IMG/VR virus record: IMGVR_UViG_3300025010_000071
Span: 1 to 56,495 of that record
Source: a virus
Reading direction: 5' to 3' (one strand)
DNA length: 56,495 nt
The position numbers and the translations under genes are program-made. Shown here piece after piece: positions 40,331 to 47,618 of the stretch (the first letter of the stretch is position 1; every line of letters begins with the position of its first letter). The notes under the pieces were generated by a model that did no database searches, had not been told where the DNA came from, and worked only from the letters and a program-made list of their open reading frames with translations.

Positions 40331-40846
40331 TCAATCGGTGTCTTCCGCACCATACAGTAGATTATTGGCTATTCGATCAGCCCAGCCTCTGGAATTATCA
40401 TGCCAGTTATCAAGATCTTTCAGAAACTTTAGTCTACCAGCCGTCAGTCTCATTACCAGATCACTATCTGTAAAGCTAAGAATTTTTGCTCTGGTGTATG
40501 GCCCTATTACCCCATCAGGTTCAACCTTCTCTCCACCAATTACTATATTCATTTGACGCTGCAATTCTTTTACTGCTCTACGGATACCACTATGTACACC
40601 AAAATCAATCAACTGGAAAGTGATACCGTCAGGAAGTTGTCTTGAAGATATAGGAGCAATAAAATCCCGCTCGTATATTACTGCGGCATCTTCAAGGGAA
40701 AGGTTTTTGATATCTAGGTGAGGATAGGACCTTTTCGATATACCCCACTTAGTTTCTCCCCCTGGATCGGCTTTAGGGGATCGATTGGAATACCCCCCTT
40801 CATGACCATTAATACGGACAAGCCATTTCTTAATCTTTTCTCGCAT
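40331..40846 (-). CDS. Endolysin, glycoside hydrolase 108 with peptidoglycan-binding domain
   Basis: 171 residues. INGHEGGYSNRSPKADPGGETKWGIS carries the GH108 catalytic Glu in HEGG. The C-terminal part (GVIGPYTRAKILSFT ... RFL-like AGRLKFLKDLDNWHDNSRGWADRI) is the usual PG-binding-3 domain. It cleaves glycan strands at lysis. No signal peptide, so it needs a holin, candidates for which lie upstream at 42.4-42.9 kb. Confidence 0.92.
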   Translation of the reverse strand: MREKIKKWLVRINGHEGGYSNRSPKADPGGETKWGISKRSYPHLDIKNLSLEDAAVIYERDFIAPISSRQLPDGITFQLIDFGVHSGIRRAVKELQRQMNIVIGGEKVEPDGVIGPYTRAKILSFTDSDLVMRLTAGRLKFLKDLDNWHDNSRGWADRIANNLLYGAEDTD

Positions 40847-40847
40847 C

Positions 40848-41414
40848 TCAGTTCCTTATCCCTCTTGCATATTCCCGCGAAAATTTTAGTGCGGCATTCA
40901 CTTTTTCTTTATCGTATGATAGTTTGTACCTGTCGCAGATAAAAATGAATTTAGCTATATATTCCGCATGAAATGAGATATTAGGAGGTAACCATTTATC
41001 TGGGCTACTATCACCTTTACCACTATGAACAGTTCTATTTACTGCCAGAAGATTATCTACATCATTGGCAAATTCTTCTCTTTCTGCATTTGTCCAGTTT
41101 TCAGCACCATGTTCCCAAGCATACTTCAACGGTACAACATGATCAATATCCAAATAACTGGCTGAATGGAATATTTTACCAGAATATGGACAAACCCATA
41201 TTCCAAGTTTAATATCATTCCCCACAATGGAAATAAGGTAATTACCGTTAGCAGTCTGAACAGACTGTTTTATCAATACATCTTCACGGGTATTAAATCC
41301 ATTTCCATCTAAATCAGACCAGTGTTTAAAGTGCTTACTTCTGTTATACTGTTCTGTATATGAAAAACTTGGAAACAGAAATATTACCAAGATACAAATT
41401 ATTACTTTATTCAT
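40848..41414 (-). CDS. Secreted HNH nuclease-like protein (DUF1524/GmrSD-C type)
   Basis: 188 residues from ATG 41414. A signal peptide MNKVIICILVIFLFPSFS is followed by a mature domain with SASYLDIDHVVPLKYAWEHG (His-Val-Val-Pro-Leu, HNH/DUF1524 core), DVDNLLAVNRTVHSGKGDSSPDKWLPP. The family includes exported bacterial DNases. It sits between endolysin and coiled-coil genes, so it would reach the periplasm or medium at lysis. Role unclear: degrading released host DNA or excluding other phages. Confidence 0.85.
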   Translation of the reverse strand: MNKVIICILVIFLFPSFSYTEQYNRSKHFKHWSDLDGNGFNTREDVLIKQSVQTANGNYLISIVGNDIKLGIWVCPYSGKIFHSASYLDIDHVVPLKYAWEHGAENWTNAEREEFANDVDNLLAVNRTVHSGKGDSSPDKWLPPNISFHAEYIAKFIFICDRYKLSYDKEKVNAALKFSREYARGIRN

Positions 41415-41893
41415 GGAACTATTACCTCGGCAGACTTCAATAATGGTTGGATCCACTCTAAAACTTTTACTGCTGCAACTGACGCCACAGCCAAATAAAT
41501 CAGAATCCTTTGCCAATTTGTTTTTTTCCAATCCTCTAAAGTAACCACTCTAGCTACTAATAAACCGTACTCTGTTTTAAACAAAGCAAGTTCTACTTTA
41601 TCAACTTTACCCTGTTCGACCTCTTTTAAGCGGGAGTAAATCTCACCACGGCGAAGTTCACATTTAGTGGAACAACTGGTATTTGTTTTCTCTATTCTTT
41701 GCAATTCGGTGTCAATGGAAATTTGCCTTGCTGTTGTAGTGGAATTCACTAAATCCCGTAGAGCTTCCAGTTTCTCCTTAATGGAAACCATCACCCGTTT
41801 CTCAGCCTTCTCTATGGATTCCTCCACTCTGCCTTCAAGCCTTTCCATAGTCTCGTAGACTGACCTCCGTCTTTCTTCAGGGGAATCTTCCAT
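41411..41893 (-). CDS. Coiled-coil protein with C-terminal membrane anchor
   Basis: 160 residues. Residues 1-120 are charged coiled coil (ERRRSVYETMERLEGRVEESIEKAEKR); about 128-148 is a hydrophobic segment (RILIYLAVASVAAVKVLEWI), then a short tail. Overlaps the secreted nuclease start by four bases. A tail-anchored coiled coil in a lysis cassette could be a spanin-like or holin-associated protein; no family recognised. Confidence 0.6.
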   Translation of the reverse strand: MEDSPEERRRSVYETMERLEGRVEESIEKAEKRVMVSIKEKLEALRDLVNSTTTARQISIDTELQRIEKTNTSCSTKCELRRGEIYSRLKEVEQGKVDKVELALFKTEYGLLVARVVTLEDWKKTNWQRILIYLAVASVAAVKVLEWIQPLLKSAEVIVP

Positions 41894-41897
41894 GAAA

Positions 41898-42320
41898 TCA
41901 CTTCTCCAAAAGTTCGTTAAAATTCTTCCGTTTAATCAAAAGGTCTAGCCATATTGGAAGTTTTCCTTCTATCTCATTCAAATGGTTTTTAGATAGGGTG
42001 CCATCAGCACCAGCACTTAACGATTGCCCAACAAAAGTTACACCAGATTTCTTAGATGATATTAAGAACAGTATTTCTGGTCGCACTCTCTTTGCTACCC
42101 CACAAAGGAAAACCCCTGTGGGGCGTAAATCTTCATCGGTTAAATCAGCAATGACTAAATCTATATTTGGATCTTGTTCAATTATAACCATTGCCTCTTT
42201 ATAGTCATGAACACATATAATAGTTTCTACTCCCAAAGATCGTAAAGAGGTACAGGTTTTTTCCAATTCATTATCGTTCTGTTCGACTACCATAATTATT
42301 AGATTTTTAACGGTACACAT
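41898..42320 (-). CDS. Receiver (CheY-like) domain protein
   Basis: 140 residues from ATG 42320, set by GGAG nine bases upstream; longer in-frame starts lack a site. LIIMVVEQNDNELEKTCTSLRSLG opens a Rossmann-like receiver. Acidic pocket E13/D16, phospho-acceptor D59 in DLVIADLTDED, S88 in FLISS and K111 in GTLSKNH match the conserved CheY positions. No output domain, so a stand-alone receiver. Phage-encoded receivers in lysis regions are rare; it may intercept host phosphorelay signals. Confidence 0.7.
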   Translation of the reverse strand: MCTVKNLIIMVVEQNDNELEKTCTSLRSLGVETIICVHDYKEAMVIIEQDPNIDLVIADLTDEDLRPTGVFLCGVAKRVRPEILFLISSKKSGVTFVGQSLSAGADGTLSKNHLNEIEGKLPIWLDLLIKRKNFNELLEK

Positions 42321-42351
42321 TGGCGTATTCTCCATTGGAAAACTGGTTGCA

Positions 42352-42612
42352 TTACTTTTCAATCTGATCGGTTACCTCAACTTCTGGTTTTTTAAATACA
42401 CCAGTAAGATTGGCAAGTTTAACCATAGCACCAACGAAGACTTCAATAGCGGGCCATACTGAATCAATTTCTTTAAAGATTACACTGAGACTTTCCCTGA
42501 TGGCAGCAATCTTCTCCTTCCCCCAACCAGAAGCAGGAATAAACTCTTCGATCTTTTGTACTGCTTCAATAATAGCCGGCACCATCTGCAAAAACATTAA
42601 TATGTATTTCAT
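42352..42612 (-). CDS. Small lysis-region helical protein, possible holin accessory
   Basis: 86 residues, GGAGGA upstream. Weakly hydrophobic start (MKYILMFLQMVPAIIEAVQKIEEFIPASG) and a second amphipathic helix (IDSVWPAIEVFVGAMVKLANL). I know similar proteins from the lysis regions of phages, of unproven function. Coupled to the next holin-like gene upstream. Confidence 0.55.
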   Translation of the reverse strand: MKYILMFLQMVPAIIEAVQKIEEFIPASGWGKEKIAAIRESLSVIFKEIDSVWPAIEVFVGAMVKLANLTGVFKKPEVEVTDQIEK

Positions 42613-42929
42613 TTCGGTTCCTCCACTATAGGACCAATCTTTAGGCCATCCGCCCCTTTCAGTTTTCTCGTAGTGACAATTGTCAGAACGATGTTTACAG
42701 CATTTAAAATACCAGCAAGTGATCCAGAAACAATAATTATCACTTCATCATTTACTGGCAATTTAACATCAATCGCCTCCAACCCAAGAACAATTGCAGT
42801 TAGAATAAGAGCAATTTGGTTCGCAGTAATGGCAACATTCTTCCAGCCTGCTGGGTCCGAAACCTGTTGCCCTGCCTCCAACGCTTCCTTGAATTGCCCT
42901 ACATTTTTTATCAGTGAGATCCATCTCAT
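42609..42929 (-). CDS. Holin-like protein with two transmembrane segments
   Basis: 106 residues from ATG 42929 (GGAG twelve bases upstream; ATG 42941 abuts it). ALEAGQQVSDPAGWKNVAITANQIALILTAIVLGLEAI, then LPVNDEVIIIVSGSLAGILNAVNIVLTIVTTRK: two hydrophobic helices joined by a short acidic loop, and a basic end. Pattern fits phage holins that form membrane holes for endolysin exit. Family number not certain. Confidence 0.7.
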   Translation of the reverse strand: MRWISLIKNVGQFKEALEAGQQVSDPAGWKNVAITANQIALILTAIVLGLEAIDVKLPVNDEVIIIVSGSLAGILNAVNIVLTIVTTRKLKGADGLKIGPIVEEPK

Positions 42930-43035
42930 AGTATGCTTCATCTCCTATAATTAGCCTGATATAATCATTACTGGTCATCGTTCTGGGAGTACATGAGGAC
43001 AGGATTAGCAGAATAGTTACGGCCACCCACTTCAT
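42769..43035 (-). CDS. Small lipoprotein overlapping the holin gene
   Basis: 88 residues. MKWVAVTILLILSSC is a lipobox signal peptide; the mature protein starts at Cys15 and ends Cys-rich (CCHYCEPNCSYSNCNC). The last 54 codons are read out of frame within the holin gene, an embedded arrangement like Rz/Rz1 outer spanins. Small size, lipobox and place suggest an o-spanin, but the Cys-rich end could be just the shadow of the other frame. Confidence 0.4.
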   Translation of the reverse strand: MKWVAVTILLILSSCTPRTMTSNDYIRLIIGDEAYYEMDLTDKKCRAIQGSVGGRATGFGPSRLEECCHYCEPNCSYSNCNCSWVGGD

Positions 43036-43406
43036 TCTCTATCCCTCGGCCGTTCCGGTAGACCCTCGCAGAATTTGCACTCTGGGTCGAGACACTTAAA
43101 TTGCTTCCATCCGTCGCATATTGGGCAAAGCCACGTTTCCCATTTTTCAGAATACTTCAGCGGCAAGCCACAGTAGGCACATTTCTTATCCTTCTTTTGG
43201 AATAACTGCTTTATCCACTTCACTAACTTCTTCGCATTCACTTTTATTACAATTATCTTCTCTTTCGGTGGTGGGCCATAAGCGTCTTCGGTCAGCATCC
43301 CCATTTCCTCCAATACACCAATCACTCCCATCGCCTGTGACCAATACGGAAGCCTGTGGTGATCTTCGAGATATTTTGCCACTGGGTGATTTTGTATGCC
43401 GTTCAT
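43032..43406 (-). CDS. Hypothetical protein with C-terminal zinc sites
   Basis: 124 residues from ATG 43406 (AGGAA upstream) rather than the longer ORF. Helical start (HPVAKYLEDHHRLPYWSQAMGVIGVLEEMGM), a basic helix, then CAYCGLP and CPICDG, followed by CLDPECKFC. The end overlaps the lipoprotein start by four bases. Probably nucleic-acid or protein binding; function unknown. Confidence 0.55.
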   Translation of the reverse strand: MNGIQNHPVAKYLEDHHRLPYWSQAMGVIGVLEEMGMLTEDAYGPPPKEKIIVIKVNAKKLVKWIKQLFQKKDKKCAYCGLPLKYSEKWETWLCPICDGWKQFKCLDPECKFCEGLPERPRDRE

Positions 43407-43491
43407 GAGTTTCCTCATTAGGATAATTACAGACTGGGCATTTAGACCCACCAACGTATAAGTGCTGGCAGGTTTTACAGATAGGAGCCAT
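43186..43491 (-). CDS. Zinc-ribbon protein in an overlapping frame
   Basis: 101 residues, starting in a TAATG overlap with the upstream lipoprotein gene. CKTCQHLYVGGSKCPVC at residues 5-21 is a clear ribbon. Beyond residue 29 it overlaps the 43406 gene for 221 bases in another frame and becomes polar low-complexity. Either only the N-terminal part matters, or a frameshift joins both genes. Confidence 0.45.
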   Translation of the reverse strand: MAPICKTCQHLYVGGSKCPVCNYPNEETHERHTKSPSGKISRRSPQASVLVTGDGSDWCIGGNGDADRRRLWPTTEREDNCNKSECEEVSEVDKAVIPKEG

Positions 43492-44165
43492 TAGTTATCG
43501 GTTACTATAACAGGGGTGTCAACTACTTCTACACCAGGATCGGTTACGGGGAAATCAGTAGAACCACTTGCAGGGGTAGAAGTTGCTTGGCCTTCCTCAC
43601 CAGTATTAGTGGAGGTAGCATGAGTTTCACTGGTAGTTTTGTTATTGGTAGTATTAGCATCGCCACCTTCAGTGTTGTTGGTAGTTTTATTCCCTGCACT
43701 AGACCCAATAGCTTCAATAGCTTTCACTGCCCCAACAGCAATAGTGGCTGTAGTAGCTACATCGGCACCACGATTTATAGCGGTTCTAACTGTGGCCCCC
43801 TGTTCTTTTAATTCTGTTCCCATAAATGCCCAGAGATTATCAGGATTATGGCATGGGTTTGAATCTTTACCAGTAGCAGATGCTACGAGTCTAGCAGTTT
43901 GTGCCTGTAATTTCACTACCATGCAGTCTCGGCTATCCATCCCGGTACAATCTACTTTCAAGGATTCCCCATAAGCTTGCATACATCTTTCTTCAGCAAT
44001 AGCCTGTTGTCTTGCAATGTTGGCCAAAGAAGATTCAGATGTACTGACAGTGCCATCTTTGTAAGAGGTTGTGGTTGTGGTACCAAGAAGTTTGGCTGTT
44101 TTAGATCCACACCCAACCAGCAGAACTGACAACGAGATTAACAGTACAGCACCAATTCTTTTCAT
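43491..44165 (-). CDS. Putative lipoprotein with Thr/Asn/Ser-rich tail
   Basis: 224 residues. Signal peptide with lipobox LLVGC (Cys19). Mature helical part with Cys pairs (EERCMQAYGESLKVDCTGMDSRDC), a short hydrophobic stretch (VATTATIAVGAVKAIEAIG), then a long disordered tail rich in Thr, Asn, Ser and Gly. Expected to be exported and lipid-anchored. Roles seen for phage lipoproteins include spanin function and superinfection exclusion; none is shown here. Confidence 0.65.
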   Translation of the reverse strand: MKRIGAVLLISLSVLLVGCGSKTAKLLGTTTTTSYKDGTVSTSESSLANIARQQAIAEERCMQAYGESLKVDCTGMDSRDCMVVKLQAQTARLVASATGKDSNPCHNPDNLWAFMGTELKEQGATVRTAINRGADVATTATIAVGAVKAIEAIGSSAGNKTTNNTEGGDANTTNNKTTSETHATSTNTGEEGQATSTPASGSTDFPVTDPGVEVVDTPVIVTDN

Positions 44166-44168
44166 AAC

Positions 44169-44609
44169 TTACCTCACTGGACAGTATTGAACATGCGATG
44201 GTCGGCGACCGTATGGCGCAACAACATAGATGCCGACGTAAGATTCCCCCAACCTGGACACAAAACCATTAGCTTTTCCTGAATCCAATCTATTTGCTTT
44301 CCTCATATTTACCCTTCGGATGAAAAGACCATCCGAGAATCGTACAGAAGCATACCTCATTTCATTCCATAATGGTTTCCTGATCTTTGCTGTTCTACGG
44401 TTACCATTTTCGATACGGTCTAATTTGAAGGTTTGGCATCTACTACGAACTGCCGCAGACTGCTCAACAGTAGATTGGTCTTCCTCGTCTTGAACCAATG
44501 GATCAAACTTTGCGGTTACATCACCAGGACCAGTAGGCTTATTCTCGTTGTCTTTGTGACAACCAGTAAAAGCAAAAACAACTAATACCATAAGCAAAAG
44601 TCTTTTCAT
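44169..44609 (-). CDS. Putative lipoprotein
   Basis: 146 residues from ATG 44609, which places a good signal peptide MKRLLLMVLVVFAFTGC (lipobox FTGC) at the start; the longer frame adds residues before it without need. Mature part: acidic, then an Arg-rich beta-like region (RYASVRFSDGLFIRRVNMRKANRL) ending VGIYVVAPYGRRPSHVQYCPVR. No family recognised. Confidence 0.6.
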   Translation of the reverse strand: MKRLLLMVLVVFAFTGCHKDNENKPTGPGDVTAKFDPLVQDEEDQSTVEQSAAVRSRCQTFKLDRIENGNRRTAKIRKPLWNEMRYASVRFSDGLFIRRVNMRKANRLDSGKANGFVSRLGESYVGIYVVAPYGRRPSHVQYCPVR

Positions 44610-44619
44610 CTCGATCCCC

Positions 44620-45081
44620 CTACTGTAATGAATTCCATATAGCAAAACTACCACCAATTACACCAAATGTACCGTATAACCAATTTCTATATTCCTGTTG
44701 TCTTGCACCATCTTTAAAGTAGTATTCAGCTATCCATATAACAAAAACAGTCGCAGCCACCTTTGAAGCAATTACCACACCTTTTTCTGGTTCTTTACCG
44801 AATAGAGGATTTGCTTCAACATACCCTTCATCCAGTTTATCAAAAGTGGTTATGGTATCTGCTACCTGTCCGGCTATGGCTGTTCCTAACCAAAACTTAT
44901 TCCAGTTTGTAAAATTACTGGTTTCTTTTTTCGGTTCTATTGGAACCATAAACATTTCTTCGATCGGTAACTGTTCTACTGGTTCTAAATATACTTTTCC
45001 ACAACCAAGTAATTGTGTTATTACTAGAAGCAGGGCAATTGTCCACAGTACGCCAGATATGATTTTTTCTGATTTACTCAT
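44620..45081 (-). CDS. Membrane protein with lipoprotein-like signal
   Basis: 153 residues. Start IISGVLWTIALLLVITQLLGCGK has a lipobox-like end LLGC. Further hydrophobic segments at about 67-75 and 103-118 (VIASKVAATVFVIWIAEYYF) and 135-148. GTAIAGQVADTITTFDKLDEGYVEANPLFGK resembles DUF5658-type small membrane proteins. Topology uncertain. Confidence 0.6.
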   Translation of the reverse strand: MSKSEKIISGVLWTIALLLVITQLLGCGKVYLEPVEQLPIEEMFMVPIEPKKETSNFTNWNKFWLGTAIAGQVADTITTFDKLDEGYVEANPLFGKEPEKGVVIASKVAATVFVIWIAEYYFKDGARQQEYRNWLYGTFGVIGGSFAIWNSLQ

Positions 45082-45356
45082 TGCTTCCCTGTTTCCAGTT
45101 CAAAGTTTAGTACTGCTAAATCCAACAATGGTTGAATCTCCATTTTTGACTGCTCGGCAAAGTGTAACAAGTCAATCGTCAATCCAAGAATATCCGTTTC
45201 CAGTTTGTCCTCGCTGAACCCATCTGTATCTGGTGGTATCCATGCGAGTAACGCTTTCTTCGCCCTCTCGGCGCGCTCTCGATTTATAAACTTCATTGCA
45301 GATTTTCGTCCGTGTAATGCTGCATGAACTACAGTACTTGTACTTACTTTCTGCAT
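45078..45356 (-). CDS. Hypothetical protein
   Basis: 92 residues, basic start (HGRKSAMKFINRERAERAKKALLAW) and acidic helical end (LGLTIDLLHFAEQSKMEIQPLLDLAVLNF). Overlaps the membrane protein start (ATGA). No family recognised. Common phage-like composition. Confidence 0.55.
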   Translation of the reverse strand: MQKVSTSTVVHAALHGRKSAMKFINRERAERAKKALLAWIPPDTDGFSEDKLETDILGLTIDLLHFAEQSKMEIQPLLDLAVLNFELETGKQ

Positions 45357-45357
45357 C

Positions 45358-45441
45358 TTACATCGGCCCAGCGATCAGCCACAGCACCGCCGCCAGTTCG
45401 ACAGCGAGGATGACCAGTAGGGTGTTGATGATACTGTTCAC
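45358..45441 (-). CDS. 27-residue membrane peptide
   Basis: GTG start at 45441 overlapping the upstream TGA (GTGA). Nearly the entire peptide is one hydrophobic helix (NTLLVILAVELAAVLWLIAG). GGAG at the matching distance lies in the previous gene. Very short, but the coupled start and the lack of other content support it. Confidence 0.4.
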   Translation of the reverse strand: MNSIINTLLVILAVELAAVLWLIAGPM

Positions 45442-45953
45442 GCCATCTCCATCGAACATCTCATGATATTCCCCACCTCAACCCCATCCACCACAATCGG
45501 CTGCCAGATCTCCGGGAAGTCCCGCAGCACATCAGCCAAGGTGAATCCCAGAAACTCACCCACCAGCACCCCGGCACGTTCATTGACAATCTGCTCGCCC
45601 TTCTTGCCATCCTTGAGATCCTTATCCACCAGACCTTTCGGCACCGGCTTGAGAGCCTTGAGAGCTTCCGTCACATCAGCACCCATCAGCAGGCCACCCA
45701 TGACCGGGGAGTCCTTGTACTTATCACCACATGGAGCAGCAACATCGAACGTCTCGGCATGTTTAGGGTCGTCTATTGCTGTCGGGTGGAGGTCTTTGAG
45801 GAAGTGGAAGAATGTCACACCTTTGACGATGCCATCCTGAATGAAGGTTCCTACAGGCCATGAGTTCTCAGGCCGCAGGCCGAAGATTTCTTGTGGTTTG
45901 GCTGGGTCTACGAGATAATATGCGCCGAATGATGGTCCTCTGTCGAGTTTCAT
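45438..45953 (-). CDS. Tail-region hypothetical protein
   Basis: 171 residues, GC-rich codons. Start MKLDRGPSFGAYYLVDPAKPQEIFGLRPENSWPVGTFI looks like a beta domain; later LKPVPKGLVDKDLKDGKKGEQIV. Positioned directly downstream of fibre genes and overlapping the small gene above by four bases. It may be a fibre assembly or attachment protein; no family recognised. Confidence 0.5.
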   Translation of the reverse strand: MKLDRGPSFGAYYLVDPAKPQEIFGLRPENSWPVGTFIQDGIVKGVTFFHFLKDLHPTAIDDPKHAETFDVAAPCGDKYKDSPVMGGLLMGADVTEALKALKPVPKGLVDKDLKDGKKGEQIVNERAGVLVGEFLGFTLADVLRDFPEIWQPIVVDGVEVGNIMRCSMEMA

Positions 45954-46123
45954 TCCACCACCTCGTCATCAATAGCCTTCAGCACCTCAGCCAATTTCTG
46001 CTTGCCGAACTCTTCACCAGTGGAAGTCTCCCACCATCCATCGCTGTCATCATCGGTTGAGGCTATCCCAGCAAGGATTGACTTGATCTTATCTTTCAGT
46101 TTGTCTGCTTCTTGCCTGGTCAT
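45950..46123 (-). CDS. Small acidic helical protein
   Basis: 57 residues from ATG 46123, with GGGGGT eight bases upstream. MTRQEADKLKDKIKSILAGIASTDDDSDGWWETSTGEEFGKQK. In-frame codons continue upstream to 46219 and look protein-like (NYYASEDWLFAWLITMG), so the true start may be earlier. The rest of the gap to 46249 holds nothing recognisable. Confidence 0.5.
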   Translation of the reverse strand: MTRQEADKLKDKIKSILAGIASTDDDSDGWWETSTGEEFGKQKLAEVLKAIDDEVVE

Positions 46124-46249
46124 AGTGCATACCCCCATTGTTATTAACCAAGCAAATAGCCAATCTTCGCTTGCATAGTAATTTTCTATATTTTGAACAG
46201 AAGTCCTGCCGCATAACATTTAATGATTTGTGCACGCATCCTTTACATT

Positions 46250-47470
46250 TCATACGGCATACCCCGCAACCTTCAGTATCTCCGCCTCACTCGCCGACTT
46301 GCCCCAAAGTTGGGTCTGCAAGAAGCCTATAGGCACTGTGAGATTGTAGCCGAATCGCAGGTGCGTCAAGGGATTCATGCTGCCGTCATAGGCTGCCCAA
46401 CTGCCCCAGACTATATTTGCATCTATGGCAACCATTGCAGGGGTGTAGCGGCGACAGCCTGGCCTTTTTTGTGTTTTTGCAGAGTTTATCTGCACTATGC
46501 TTAGCAGCATAGACCCTCTGTCCCACGTAGCATTAATCACAGAGGTATTTGCTCCATCGCTATTTCCAATTTGCGGAGTGCCTGAAACATTACTGAATTT
46601 CAAATCGTGCAGACTGTCTCTTGATGTTAGAACATTACCATAAAATGCCGTTGGCAACTCCCCACTCCCCACACCCATCCAGCACAAAGCAGCAGCCGTA
46701 AACGCACCCCCGCTCAGGGCAGCGGTCATAGCTGCATTCAGCGGTATCGCCAGCCCGTTGCCGCCACTGGTGGATGCTGTGGAGGTTACTGAAATCCCCT
46801 TGCCCACTCGCGGAAACACATGCCCGCCAGCGGCAGTCAGCATCCAGTGCTCGCAGTTGGTCGGGGTAAACAGGCAATCCGCTGCGGTCCCGGTAAACTG
46901 TAAAGGCGTTGCCGCTGTCGCCGTCCCGAACGCTCCACACACAACCTCTGCACCAGTACCAAAGCACTGCACACAATATTTCTGAGCCGTAAGCGTTTTC
47001 GTAACTTGACCAGTTGGGTCTGCGTTGAATAGCTCGCTATACGCAGGCTGCACCATCACCCCTTTGCCAGGATGATTGACAGGCCACGGCACCATGTTGC
47101 CTGAAGCGTCGGGCTGGAGTCCGGCTACTGAGGTCTGGATAGTCGGGCCGATCATCGACACGCCCAGGTCTTTGGCGTTCCATACGGAGAGCAGGTTCCA
47201 CCACTCGTCAGCCTTGACTACTCTGTCAGCCCTCTGCATCCCCGCAGCATCCAAGTCCACACTGTAGACCGCCATGCCCTTCGGCCCGATCCGTATCTTT
47301 GCTGCCGGCACCAGCGCGGCCAAATCGACCGAGGCGTTGTTGGCGAACTCAGGGATGGCCTGGAAGTCCGCGCCGAGCGGGGCCTGGAAGTTGCCGACTG
47401 GGAAAGCTGCACCGGTGAAGGGGCCGTCTATGCCGAGGTGGCCTCTATGTTGGATTGGAGTACGTATCAT
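46250..47470 (-). CDS. Tail fibre or receptor-binding protein
   Basis: 406 residues, GC-rich. Starts MIRTPIQHRGHLGIDGPF, with alternating small-residue beta-rich segments and few charges; the C-terminal 150 residues (ALCWMGVGSGELPTAFYGNVLTSRD ... LRFGYNLTVPIGFLQTQLWGKS) resemble the beta-sandwich ends of phage fibres (LamG-like). CGGAGG precedes the ATG. No catalytic motif seen. Named by composition and place. Confidence 0.65.
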   Translation of the reverse strand: MIRTPIQHRGHLGIDGPFTGAAFPVGNFQAPLGADFQAIPEFANNASVDLAALVPAAKIRIGPKGMAVYSVDLDAAGMQRADRVVKADEWWNLLSVWNAKDLGVSMIGPTIQTSVAGLQPDASGNMVPWPVNHPGKGVMVQPAYSELFNADPTGQVTKTLTAQKYCVQCFGTGAEVVCGAFGTATAATPLQFTGTAADCLFTPTNCEHWMLTAAGGHVFPRVGKGISVTSTASTSGGNGLAIPLNAAMTAALSGGAFTAAALCWMGVGSGELPTAFYGNVLTSRDSLHDLKFSNVSGTPQIGNSDGANTSVINATWDRGSMLLSIVQINSAKTQKRPGCRRYTPAMVAIDANIVWGSWAAYDGSMNPLTHLRFGYNLTVPIGFLQTQLWGKSASEAEILKVAGYAV

Positions 47471-47618
47471 TATAGCCTCCGTGCCGGATCAACCGGCCTA
47501 TTGCATATGTTAAGCAGCGCATTTCATGGTTTGTTTCCTAACTAATAAATTTGTCTTTTCCGTGATTGCTTGTAGTTTCTAGCCAGTCAGGCAATAAGCA
47601 CACACTGAAAACAGCAAA

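Noticed and set aside
43121-43974. Plus-strand ORFs opposite the lipoprotein and zinc genes
   Set aside because: They are antisense to well-supported minus-strand genes with signal peptides or metal motifs.
46635-46985. Long open frames overlapping the fibre gene in other frames
   Set aside because: Typical side effect of GC-rich coding sequence; no ribosome binding sites and atypical composition.
47484-47498. Hairpin GCCGG/CCGGC before the fibre gene as terminator
   Set aside because: Only five base pairs, no U-run, and it lies right before a ribosome binding site; the gap 47471-47618 otherwise shows nothing convincing.
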